Assembly: GCA_005878415.1 (NCBI GenBank)
Contig: VBMM01000032.1
Location: 1-16,443, forward strand
Direction: 5' to 3'
Length of the DNA: 16,443 bases
DNA from: Methanobacteriota archaeon
GTDB lineage: Archaea; Thermoplasmatota; Thermoplasmata; RBG-16-68-12
Shown here piece by piece: positions 8,830-15,960 of this stretch. The notes beneath the pieces were generated by a model that did no database searches, had not been told where the DNA came from, and was given only the letters and a program-made list of their open reading frames with translations. Both the position numbers and the translations under genes were made by a program. The stretch's first letter is position 1, and every line of letters begins with the position of its first letter.

Positions 8830-10728
8830 CTAGATGTCCAGGTTCACGACTTCCTTCGCGTGCTCCTGGATGTACTCGCGCCGTGGCTCGACCGCCTCTC
8901 CCATGAGGACGGAGAACAGCGCGTCCGCGGCCAAGGCGTCGTCGATCGTGACCTGTTTCAAGAGGCGCCGCGCGGGGTCCATGGTCGTCTCCCACAGCTC
9001 GTCGGCGTTCATCTCTCCGAGGCCTTTGTACCGCTGGTACGTAACACCCTTGTCCCCGACTTGACGCGCAATCTCCTCCCGCTGCCTCTCCGTGTACGCG
9101 TAGAATGTCTCCTTGCCCTTCCGGATTTTGTACAGCGGCGGCTGCGCGATGTACACGTATCCGGCGTCGATCATGGGCCGCATGTAGCGGAAGAAGAGGG
9201 TGAGGAGCAGGGTCGTAATGTGCTGCCCGTCGACGTCGGCATCGGCCATTGTGATGATCTTGTGGTACCGGACCTTCGCGAGGTTGAACTCGTCGCCGAT
9301 CCCGGCGCCGATGGCGGTGATGAGCGTCCGGATCTCCTCGTTCTTCAGCATTTGGTCGAGTCGGGCCTTCTCGACGTTCAGGATTTTCCCCCGCAACGGC
9401 AAGATTGCTTGGAATTCCCGCCTCCGGCCCTGTTTCGCACTCCCGCCCGCACTTGGCCCTTCCACGATAAAAAGTTCCGACTTCGCCGGGTCGCGCTCTT
9501 GGCAGTCCGCGAGCTTGCCGGGGAGGTTGAACCCGTCCAGGAGCCCTTTGCGGCGCGTGAGTTCCCGCGCCTTCCGAGCCGCCTCCCGCGCCTGCGCGGC
9601 CAAGACCGCCTTCCCGATGCAGATTTCCGCGACCTTCGGGGTCTCCATGAAGAATTCGCCCAACTTCTCGTAGACGATCGATTCGACGATCCCCTTCACG
9701 TCGGAGTTCCCGAGCTTCATCTTCGTCTGCCCTTCGAACTGCGGCTCGGGCATCTTGAGGTTCAAGATCGCGGTCAGGCCCTCTCGGACGTCGTCGCCTT
9801 CAAGGCTCTCGCCTTGCTTCAGGAACTTGTTGTCCTTCGCGTACTTGATGAACGTCCGCGCGAGGCCCGCTTTGAACCCGACCAGATGGGTCCCGCCTTC
9901 GACGGTATCGATGTTATTGACGAACGTGAAGATCGACTCGTTGTAGCCGTCGTGGTACTGCATCGCGACCTCGACGTGCGTGCCGTCCGACTCCTTCGCG
10001 AATCGGATCGGGTCCGGGTGGAGCGGGTTCTTCGCCCGGTTGATCCACTTCACGTACTCCGCGATCCCGCCGTTATACTGGAAGACGTCCCCGCGCCCGT
10101 GGACCTTGTCGACGATGATGATCCGCAACCCGGCGTTCAGGAACGCGAGCTCGCGGAGGCGCTTGGCGAGGGTGTCGTAGTCGAACTCGATGGTCTCAAA
10201 GACCTCGGGGTCCGGACGGAACGTGATGATCGTGCCGGTGCCCTCGGCCGGGCCGACGACCTCGAGGTTCGACGCTTTCTGCCCGCGGGCGAACCGCATC
10301 CGATACTCTTTGGCGTCCCGCCGCACGCGGACCTCGAGCCATTCGCTCAGGCCATTCACGACGGACAAGCCGACGCCGTGCAAGCCGCCGGACACGCGGT
10401 ACATCTTTCGTTCGAACTTCCCGCCGCTGTGCATCCGCGACAGGACGAGCTCGACGCCGGGCACGCCATATTTCGGATGGATGTCCACCGGGATGCCGCG
10501 TCCGTCGTCCGCGACGGTCACGGATCCGTCCGCGTTGAGGGTGACCTGGATGTTCTTGCAGAAGCCCGCCATCGCCTCATCGATCGAGTTGTCGACGACC
10601 TCGTGGACGAGGTGGTGGAGGCCCCGTGCGTCGACGCTCCCGACGTACATCGCCGGGCGTTTTCGGACCGCTTGCAAGCCCTCGAGAACTTGGATTTGCC
10701 GGGCGTCGTAGGCGGCCTCTTCTACCAT
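8830..10728 (-). CDS. gyrB: DNA gyrase subunit B
   Basis: The ATPase and TOPRIM subunit of gyrase; 632 residues, the compact form without the insert that lengthens E. coli GyrB to 804. The GHKL ATPase domain shows VRKRPAMYVGS, catalytic Glu43 in HEVVDNSIDEA, VADDGRGIP and the ATP lid SGGLHGVG. The transducer follows, then the TOPRIM domain: ELFIVEG (catalytic Glu423), SAGGSAKQGR, PLRGKILNVEKA and the metal-binding TMADADVDGQHI. The C-terminus has YKGLGEMNADELWETTMDP, typical for GyrB/ParE. Oddly, the usual EGDSAGG reads EGPSAGG (Pro425, codon CCA). The start ATG 10728 gives the normal N-terminus EGLQAVRKRP by residue 16. It is first in the gyrBA operon, with two TATA-like boxes upstream. Confidence 0.97.
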   Translation of the reverse strand: MVEEAAYDARQIQVLEGLQAVRKRPAMYVGSVDARGLHHLVHEVVDNSIDEAMAGFCKNIQVTLNADGSVTVADDGRGIPVDIHPKYGVPGVELVLSRMHSGGKFERKMYRVSGGLHGVGLSVVNGLSEWLEVRVRRDAKEYRMRFARGQKASNLEVVGPAEGTGTIITFRPDPEVFETIEFDYDTLAKRLRELAFLNAGLRIIIVDKVHGRGDVFQYNGGIAEYVKWINRAKNPLHPDPIRFAKESDGTHVEVAMQYHDGYNESIFTFVNNIDTVEGGTHLVGFKAGLARTFIKYAKDNKFLKQGESLEGDDVREGLTAILNLKMPEPQFEGQTKMKLGNSDVKGIVESIVYEKLGEFFMETPKVAEICIGKAVLAAQAREAARKARELTRRKGLLDGFNLPGKLADCQERDPAKSELFIVEGPSAGGSAKQGRRREFQAILPLRGKILNVEKARLDQMLKNEEIRTLITAIGAGIGDEFNLAKVRYHKIITMADADVDGQHITTLLLTLFFRYMRPMIDAGYVYIAQPPLYKIRKGKETFYAYTERQREEIARQVGDKGVTYQRYKGLGEMNADELWETTMDPARRLLKQVTIDDALAADALFSVLMGEAVEPRREYIQEHAKEVVNLDI

Positions 10729-10810
10729 CTAATTCGCAACCTTCCAGACCCTCGTTTCGATGGCCTCTCGCATCCCATCCGGAGGATGTCCGGAGTATGC
10801 GCCGCCATGC

Positions 10811-10818
10811 TATAAACG
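10811..10818 (-). promoter_or_regulatory. TATA-like box, proximal, upstream of gyrBA
   Basis: On the minus strand CGTTTATA(GC) lies about 86 nt upstream of the gyrB ATG. Transcription would begin near 10787, giving a leader of about 60 nt, unlike the nearly leaderless genes elsewhere in the window. Confidence 0.4.
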
Positions 10819-10880
10819 TTCGGACCTCGGTTTCTATGGAGAAAACAGGCCTTCGCAGCGAGGGCATTTTCGGGATGGGT

Positions 10881-10890
10881 TATTTATAAG
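10881..10890 (-). promoter_or_regulatory. TATA-like box, distal, between cysS and gyrB
   Basis: On the minus strand CTTATAAATA, one of the best TATA matches of the window, lies about 157 nt upstream of gyrB. It would start RNA near 10859. Read on the plus strand it is also T/A-rich (TATTTATAAG), but there is no plus-strand gene nearby. It may be a second gyrBA promoter or the promoter of an unrecognised small RNA in 10729-10860. Confidence 0.4.
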
Positions 10891-10944
10891 GATTAGCACG
10901 GTCGTTTTCGACGTCCCATTCCCGTCCATGAGAACATCGGATGG

Positions 10945-10974
10945 CGACCCGTAGAACGGCCTCCAGGCCGGGTC
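10945..10974 (-). terminator. Possible short hairpin after cysS
   Basis: Just after the cysS stop the minus strand reads GGCCTGGAGGCC, a perfect 5-bp inverted repeat with a 2-nt loop, a few bases past the stop codon. No T-tract follows, so it is not a classical intrinsic terminator. Weak support only. Confidence 0.2.
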
Positions 10975-12384
10975 CTATTTGCGCTTCCAACGGACCCCGT
11001 CGCGGGTGTCCTCGAGGACGATGCCGAGGGCTCCCAGCGCGTCCCGGATCCGGTCCGCCGCGGCAAAATCCTTTCGCTTCCGCGCGTCCTCGCGGAGCGC
11101 CACGACCACGTCCACGAGCCCGTCCACGCGATCCGCACCGGCAGCGGGCGTGAGGAACAGCCCGAGGATGTCTCCGACGGTCCGGAAGGCCGCCGCGGTC
11201 TCGTCGAGCGCGGCTCGTCCGGCCCCCGTCTCGATCGCCTTGTTCGCGGCGCGGGCGAAGTCGAACAGGACCGCGATTGCCTCGCGGGTGTTGAAGTCGT
11301 CCGACATCGCCGCATCGAAGTCTGCGAGGGCTTTCTTCGTCGCGGCGCGGAGCTCGCGGTCCGCTTTACCCGATTCCGGCGCTCGCCGTCGCTCTGCGTC
11401 CACGGTCCGGACCGTCTCGCGCAGGCGCTCGTAGGAGCGCTTCGCTTCGTCGAGCAGCTCCGGCGTGAAGTCGATGGGGCCTCGATACTGGACGTTGACG
11501 AGGAAGAATCGGATCACCTCCGGCTCATAGAGCTTCAAGGCCGCCGTTACGGGCCAGTAGTTTCCGAGGGACTTGTGCATCTCCTCGCCTTTGACCATGA
11601 CCATCCCGCCGTGCATCCAGACCTTCACGAACGGCGTGACGCCGGTGTACGACTCCGCCTGGGCGATCTCGGCCTCGTGGTGCGGGAAGAGGAGTTCCGT
11701 TGCGCCGCCGTGGAGGTCGTACTGCGGTCCGAAGTGACGGATCGTGATCGCGGTGTCCTCGATGTGCCACCCGGGCCGGCCCTTGCCCCACGGGCTGTCC
11801 CACGCCGGCTCCCCGGGCTTCTGCGCCCGCCAGAGGACGAAATCCGCCGGATGTCGCTTCCGCTCCTCGACCGCGACGCGCGCCCCCGGACGGAGCTCCT
11901 CGACCTTCTGGCCGCTCAACTTGCCCCAGCCCGAGAACGTCGTCGTGTCGAAGTATACGCTCCCGTCGTCCGCGCGGTATGCGTGTCCCTTCGTGATTAG
12001 CCCCTCGATCTGCTCGACGATCTCGTCGATGTAGTCCGTCGCGAACGCGTACACGTCGACGGACGTGCACTGTAGTCGCGCCATGACGCCCAGGTACTCC
12101 GCGAAGTACTGCCCGACGATGTCGTTCCACGCCCGGCCGGTCGACTTCATCTTGTCGATGATGCGGTCCTCGATGTCCGTGACGTTCTGCAGGTAGAACA
12201 CGTGGAAGCCCTTGTGGCGCAGGTATCGAGCGACAACATCGAACGCGACGTAGGTCTTCGCATGGCCCATGTGGGTCTCGTCCTGCGGCGTCAAGCCGCA
12301 GACGAACATCGAGACTCGGTTGCCATGGAGCGGGGCGAACGCCTCCTTCCTTCGCGTGAGGCTGTTGTACACTCGGATGGCCAT
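10975..12384 (-). CDS. cysS: Cysteinyl-tRNA synthetase
   Basis: Class I synthetase charging tRNA-Cys with cysteine; 469 residues, the usual length. It starts at ATG 12384 with MAIRVYNSLTRRKEAF, has Cys29 in the CGLTPQD zinc/substrate site, the HIGH-type motif HMGH (38-41), the Rossmann fold with WHIEDTAI, DLHGG and FPHHEAEIAQ (His235, Glu239), then the KMSKS-type loop EMHKS (268-272) followed by LGN, and a helical anticodon-binding C-terminal half. Compared with E. coli CysRS, zinc ligands Cys28, His234 and Glu238 are kept, but the fourth, Cys209, is Asp210 here, and the first Lys and the Ser of KMSKS are Glu and His. Whether these changes are shared by relatives cannot be seen from one sequence. 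The second loop lysine (Lys271) is kept. A matching tRNA-Cys and cysteine synthesis genes lie 3-5 kb away on the same strand. Confidence 0.95.
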   Translation of the reverse strand: MAIRVYNSLTRRKEAFAPLHGNRVSMFVCGLTPQDETHMGHAKTYVAFDVVARYLRHKGFHVFYLQNVTDIEDRIIDKMKSTGRAWNDIVGQYFAEYLGVMARLQCTSVDVYAFATDYIDEIVEQIEGLITKGHAYRADDGSVYFDTTTFSGWGKLSGQKVEELRPGARVAVEERKRHPADFVLWRAQKPGEPAWDSPWGKGRPGWHIEDTAITIRHFGPQYDLHGGATELLFPHHEAEIAQAESYTGVTPFVKVWMHGGMVMVKGEEMHKSLGNYWPVTAALKLYEPEVIRFFLVNVQYRGPIDFTPELLDEAKRSYERLRETVRTVDAERRRAPESGKADRELRAATKKALADFDAAMSDDFNTREAIAVLFDFARAANKAIETGAGRAALDETAAAFRTVGDILGLFLTPAAGADRVDGLVDVVVALREDARKRKDFAAADRIRDALGALGIVLEDTRDGVRWKRK

Positions 12385-12410
12385 GGCGCGGTGCGCATCT
12401 GGGAAGCGCG

Positions 12411-12418
12411 TATTAAGG
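12411..12418 (-). promoter_or_regulatory. TATA box of cysS
   Basis: Minus-strand CCTTAATA is centred about 30 nt before ATG 12384, so the mRNA would have almost no leader. It lies in the 130-nt divergent gap with the membrane protein gene. Confidence 0.45.
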
Positions 12419-12477
12419 TTCGCGACTTCGTCGCTCGCACGCCGTTGTTTGTCAACCCGAGACGATTCCGCACGGAA

Positions 12478-12485
12478 GCATTATC
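12478..12485 (+). promoter_or_regulatory. Possible TATA box for the membrane protein gene
   Basis: GCATTATC is centred about 33 nt before ATG 12515. Weak match, supported mainly by position. Confidence 0.25.
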
Positions 12486-12514
12486 GTCCGCGCGGCCGCA
12501 TCCTCGGTCCGGAC

Positions 12515-13237
12515 ATGGCGGGCTCCTTCCCCCACCCGCGTGCCTCGCGCACGGCCGGATGGCCTCGAGAGTTGCAGCGAGCTTCCCTCCTCCTCGGCAC
12601 CGGGGCGGCGCTCTTCTGGACCTCGTTCGCGGTCGGCCGCTGGATCGTCGTCGTGCCCTCCTTCGGGCCGACGTACGTCGACCTGGTCCTCGCCTGGGTC
12701 GCGGTGGTCGTGCACGTGTCGGCGTGGCCGGACCTCTGGATCGGGCTGCGACACCTCCGCTCCCGAGATCCGAAGGAAGGCGACGCGGCCGTCGCATGGC
12801 GGGCCTTCCTCCTCACGCTGGGGTTGGTCCTCGCCGCCGTCGTCGTGCTCCCGCTGCAGTATCACGCGATCGCGTCGACCGACGCGTGGCTTATCGCGGT
12901 GTACGTGACGGCGTTCCCGTACCTGGCCTGGACCTTCGTGCCCGTCCTCGCGCTCCATGCGATCCTGTTCGGGCGCGTCGCGAACTACCTCGACCCTCGA
13001 TCCCGCTACCTGATCGATGCGGGGGCACTCGTCCTGTTCGCGGTCGCGGCCGCGACGACGGCGGTGATCTTGCAGAATCCCGGAGCCACCGCGTTCGTCC
13101 GCTCCTGGGGCGTCGGCCGCGGCATCCTCCCTGCGGCGGCGCTCGCGGGGTACGGCCTCGTCGCGATAGGCCTGACGGTCGACGCGACGACGGTCTGGCC
13201 GCGCCACCGGGCGTGGACGCCGCAACGGGCCCGCTGA
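12515..13237 (+). CDS. Hypothetical membrane protein with about six transmembrane helices
   Basis: A 240-residue protein that I do not recognise. After a basic, Pro-rich N-terminus (residues 1-23) there are about six hydrophobic segments: near 24-47, 53-73, 94-114, 123-152 (long, perhaps with a kink at Pro135), 166-187 and 202-222. The C-terminus is basic (WPRHRAWTPQRAR). The loop between helices 2 and 3 is charged (RHLRSRDPKEGDAA) and would be cytoplasmic by the positive-inside rule. No catalytic or metal-binding motif is evident. The frame is open further upstream as far as 12269, inside cysS on the other strand, but ATG 12515 gives a sensible start. It is divergent from cysS and convergent with the gamma-lyase gene (6 nt between stops), so it interrupts the minus-strand cysteine genes. 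A transport role for cysteine or sulfur compounds would be pure guesswork. Confidence 0.65.
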   Translation: MAGSFPHPRASRTAGWPRELQRASLLLGTGAALFWTSFAVGRWIVVVPSFGPTYVDLVLAWVAVVVHVSAWPDLWIGLRHLRSRDPKEGDAAVAWRAFLLTLGLVLAAVVVLPLQYHAIASTDAWLIAVYVTAFPYLAWTFVPVLALHAILFGRVANYLDPRSRYLIDAGALVLFAVAAATTAVILQNPGATAFVRSWGVGRGILPAAALAGYGLVAIGLTVDATTVWPRHRAWTPQRAR

Positions 13238-13243
13238 CGCGCT

Positions 13244-14368
13244 CTAGCCAAGGGCCCGGCCGAGGTCCTCGGTCAGGTCCTGCGCGTCCTCGAGGCCGAC
13301 GGAGAACCGGACGAGCCCGTCCGTGATGCCTTGCTTCTCCCGCTGCTCCTTCGGCACGCTCGTGTGGGTCATCGAGGCGGGATGCTCGATCAGGGACTCG
13401 ACCCCGCCGAGGCTCTCCGCGAGGAGGATGACCTCGAGCCGCTTCAGGCGTTCGACCAGTCGGGTCGAGTCGCGCAATTCGAAGCTCAGCATGCCGCCGA
13501 ACCGTCGCATCTGCTTCTTCGCGATCCCGTGGCCCGGGTCGTCGGGCAGGCCCGGATAGTGGACCTTCGCGACCGCCTTGTGATCCTTCAGGAATTTGGA
13601 GAGCATCTCCGCGTTGTCGCAGTGCCGTTCCATTCGAACCGGCAACGTCTTGATCCCGCGCAACGCGAGCCAGCAATCGAACGCGCTGGGGACGGCGCCG
13701 AGCGCGTTCTGCGAGAACTTCAGTTTCTCGTGAATGTCGTCCCGGTTCATCACGAGCGCGCCTCCCAGGAGATCCGCGTGACCGCCGAGGTACTTCGTCG
13801 TGCTGTGCACGACCAGGTCGACGCCGAGGGCGAGCGGATTTTGAAGGGCCGGCGAAGCGAACGTGCTGTCGCACACGCTCAAGGCCTCGTGCGCCTTCGC
13901 GATGAAGGCCAATTCCTTCAGGTCGACGACCTTCATGAGCGGGTTCGTCGGAGACTCCATCCAGAGGATTCGCGTCTCCGGTCGGAACGCGTCCTCCACG
14001 TCGACGAGGTCCCGGAGGTCGAGGAAGGTCGACTCGATCCCGTACTGGCTCATGATCCTCGTGAAGATGCGATACACCCCACCATAGCAGTCGTCGGTGA
14101 CGAGGACGTGATCGCCTTTCTTCAGGAGCGTGAGGGCAGTGGTGATCGCACCCATGCCGCTCGAGAACGCCAGGGCATGCTTCCCGCTCTCGAGGGCGGC
14201 GAGGCTCTGTTGCAGAGCGTCCCGCGTCGGGTTGGCGCTACGTGCATACGCGTACGCGTCCTGGCCTTTCCGCGAATACGTCGACGTCGCGTAGATCGGC
14301 GGCGTGACCGCCCCGGTCCGCGGATCCGGCTCCTGGCCCGCATGGATTGCTTTCGTGGCAAAACGCAT
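13244..14368 (-). CDS. Cystathionine gamma-lyase/gamma-synthase family PLP enzyme
   Basis: Cys/Met-metabolism PLP enzyme, 374 residues from ATG 14368. It has the cofactor phosphate-binding YARSANPTR (41-49), SSGM (69-72), Asp167 in CDSTF that pairs with the pyridine nitrogen, and the PLP lysine Lys192 in VVHSTTKYLGGHAD. The C-terminus has ESLGGVESLIEHPASMTH, typical of the gamma-lyase/gamma-synthase group. A longer frame from 14443 would run into the end of the upstream gene; MRFATKAIHAGQ is the family N-terminus. Sequence alone does not separate gamma-lyase (cystathionine to cysteine), gamma-synthase and related enzymes. The neighbour 43 nt upstream is cystathionine beta-synthase, which makes gamma-lyase in the reverse transsulfuration direction the best reading. 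The two genes form an operon. Confidence 0.92.
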   Translation of the reverse strand: MRFATKAIHAGQEPDPRTGAVTPPIYATSTYSRKGQDAYAYARSANPTRDALQQSLAALESGKHALAFSSGMGAITTALTLLKKGDHVLVTDDCYGGVYRIFTRIMSQYGIESTFLDLRDLVDVEDAFRPETRILWMESPTNPLMKVVDLKELAFIAKAHEALSVCDSTFASPALQNPLALGVDLVVHSTTKYLGGHADLLGGALVMNRDDIHEKLKFSQNALGAVPSAFDCWLALRGIKTLPVRMERHCDNAEMLSKFLKDHKAVAKVHYPGLPDDPGHGIAKKQMRRFGGMLSFELRDSTRLVERLKRLEVILLAESLGGVESLIEHPASMTHTSVPKEQREKQGITDGLVRFSVGLEDAQDLTEDLGRALG

Positions 14369-14411
14369 TCGATCGCCGGGGCGGAGTTGCACCCCGAGGG
14401 TAAAGACCTTG

Positions 14412-15782
14412 CTACCCACGGCCGGCCAGGTACTCGATGACATCGATGCGGGTAATGATTCCCTCGAATCGATTCTCCTTCCCGATGACGACCGCGGGGT
14501 TCCCGCGCATCAGGAGCTTGTACACCTGATCCAGGTCCGCCCCCGGCTCGACGATCGGGAACGGTTTCTCCATCACCTTCGCGACGTAGTCGTCGTACAT
14601 CTTCGGATTCTCGAGGAGGGCCTTCATGAGGATCTCCTCGCGCAGACTCCCGACCATGATGCCCGTGTCGATCACGGGGAGCTGCGACACGTTATACTGC
14701 CGCATCATGTCGGCCGCCTCGCGGACCTTCGCCGCGACGTCGATCGTGATCACACCGGGAATCGTCCGTTCCTTCGCGCGAAGGATCGTCATGAGCGGCG
14801 CGACGGGTTCCTCGAGGTACCCCTGCTCCTTGAGCCACTCCTCGTTGTGGGCCTTCGAGAGATACCGCTCTCCGGTGTCGGGCAACAGGACGACGAGGAC
14901 GTCGCCCTTCCCGAGCGTCTCCGCGATCCGCCGCGCCGCGACGACGGCGGCCCCGCTGGAGCTCCCCGCGAGGATCCCTTCCTCCCGCGCGAGCCGGCGG
15001 GTCATGAGGTACGCCTCCTTGTCGCCGACCTTCACGACGTCGTCGATCACGTCGAACCAGGTGGACTCGGGTACGAAGTCCTCGCCGATGCCCTCGATTT
15101 TATATGTATGCGCTTTAATTATCTCCTTCTTATAGAAATAGTCCTTGAGGATCGAACCGAGCGGGTCCACACCGATCACCCGGACGTGGGGATCCTTGTC
15201 CTTCAGGTACTTCCCGACGCCGCTGATCGTCCCGCCCGTGCCCATGCCGCACACGAAGTGCGTCACCTTGCCGTCCGTGTCCCGCCAGATTTCAGGGCCC
15301 GTCGTCGCGTAGTGCGCTCGCGGGTTCGCTTGGTTGGCGTACTGGTTCGGCAGGATCGAGTTCGGCGTCTCGCGGTGGATCCGCTCCGCGACCTTGTAGT
15401 ACGACTCCGGGTGGTCCGGCGGCACCGCGGTCGGCGTGACGACGACGCGGGCTCCGAGCGACTTGAGGAGGTCGATCTTCTCGCGGCTCATCTTGTCCGG
15501 CATCGTGAAGACGGTGCGGTAGCCCCGGATCGCCGCGACCATCGCGAGCCCGAGGCCCGTGTTCCCGCTCGTGGGCTCGATGATTGTGCCGCCGGGTTTG
15601 AGGAGGCCTTTCTTCTCTGCGTCCTCGATCATCGCCTCGCCGATCCGGTCCTTCACGCTCCCACCCGGGTTCATCATCTCGAGTTTGGCCAAGGCGAGGC
15701 AGGGCACGTCGGCCATGATCCGGGGGAGCTTGACGAGCGGCGTATTGCCGATCGTCTCGAGAATCGTGTTGAAGTACCGCAC
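14412..15782 (-). CDS. Cystathionine beta-synthase (PLP domain plus CBS-domain pair)
   Basis: Condenses serine and homocysteine to cystathionine; 456 residues from GTG 15782 (MRYFNTILETIGNTPL). The fold-type II PLP domain shows the Schiff-base Lys44 in NPGGSVKDRIG, the substrate loop TSGNTG (71-76), the phosphate-binding GTGGT (181-185), KIEGIGEDFVP (about 228-238) and the cofactor-contacting GSSSG (273-277). Residues about 330-456 form two CBS (Bateman) domains, absent from cysteine synthases CysK/CysM and typical of beta-synthase, where they regulate activity by nucleotide or S-adenosylmethionine binding. O-acetyl- or O-phosphoserine sulfhydrylase activity remains possible. Codons around 15100-15140 (residues YFYKKEIIKAHTYKIEG) form a local A/T-rich island in an otherwise GC-rich gene. 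It is followed by the gamma-lyase gene; tRNA-Cys lies just upstream on the same strand. Confidence 0.92.
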   Translation of the reverse strand: MRYFNTILETIGNTPLVKLPRIMADVPCLALAKLEMMNPGGSVKDRIGEAMIEDAEKKGLLKPGGTIIEPTSGNTGLGLAMVAAIRGYRTVFTMPDKMSREKIDLLKSLGARVVVTPTAVPPDHPESYYKVAERIHRETPNSILPNQYANQANPRAHYATTGPEIWRDTDGKVTHFVCGMGTGGTISGVGKYLKDKDPHVRVIGVDPLGSILKDYFYKKEIIKAHTYKIEGIGEDFVPESTWFDVIDDVVKVGDKEAYLMTRRLAREEGILAGSSSGAAVVAARRIAETLGKGDVLVVLLPDTGERYLSKAHNEEWLKEQGYLEEPVAPLMTILRAKERTIPGVITIDVAAKVREAADMMRQYNVSQLPVIDTGIMVGSLREEILMKALLENPKMYDDYVAKVMEKPFPIVEPGADLDQVYKLLMRGNPAVVIGKENRFEGIITRIDVIEYLAGRG

Positions 15783-15813
15783 GCCGGGCGTCCCCCGGCA
15801 CCAAAGGTGGGAC

Positions 15814-15821
15814 GTTATAAG
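15814..15821 (-). promoter_or_regulatory. TATA box of the beta-synthase/gamma-lyase operon
   Basis: Minus-strand CTTATAAC is centred about 35 nt before GTG 15782, giving an expected leader of about 9 nt. It lies between the tRNA-Cys 3' end and the gene, so the operon has its own promoter rather than depending on the tRNA transcript. Confidence 0.5.
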
Positions 15822-15848
15822 AACATGCGCGCGGGAGGCGGCCTGTCA

Positions 15849-15921
15849 TGCCGGGGGAGGGAGTCGAACCCCCAGGAAACCGATCTGCAGTCGGTCACAT
15901 TAGCCGCTCTGTCACCCCGGC
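15849..15921 (-). tRNA. tRNA-Cys (anticodon GCA)
   Basis: The minus strand folds into a full cloverleaf of 73 nt. The acceptor stem pairs GCCGGGG with CCCCGGC without mismatch; U8 and A14 are present and the D loop has G18-G19; the anticodon arm is ACCGA-CTGCAGA-TCGGT with GCA at 34-36; the variable loop is TTCCT; the T arm is GGGGG-TTCGACT-CCCTC with one G-U pair. There is no intron and CCA is not encoded. Position 13-22 is a G-A mismatch, and mismatches there are common in tRNA-Cys. The base after the acceptor stem (position 73) is A, whereas tRNA-Cys in nearly all organisms has U73. The gene lies upstream of the cysteine synthesis operon on the same strand. Confidence 0.93.
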
Positions 15922-15944
15922 GCAAGACCGCACATCCAGGGTGA

Positions 15945-15960
15945 CGTAATTGAAACTTTG
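15945..15960 (-). promoter_or_regulatory. Possible promoter of tRNA-Cys
   Basis: Minus-strand CAAAGTTTCAATTACG is A/T-rich and centred about 31 nt before the mature tRNA 5' end at 15921. It would place the start a few bases upstream of the tRNA. The TATA match is moderate. Confidence 0.35.

Noticed and set aside
10928..10954. Eight-codon ATG frame downstream of a TATA-like sequence on the plus strand
   Set aside because: Too short, no conservation evidence, and the TATA element is better explained as a minus-strand gyrBA promoter.
14369..14443. 25-residue N-terminal extension of the gamma-lyase
   Set aside because: It would overlap the end of the beta-synthase gene, and the family N-terminus begins at MRFATKAIHAGQ.
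14304..15944. 546-codon plus-strand frame opposite beta-synthase
   Set aside because: It runs across the tRNA and the minus-strand enzyme genes; the composition is that of an antisense shadow.
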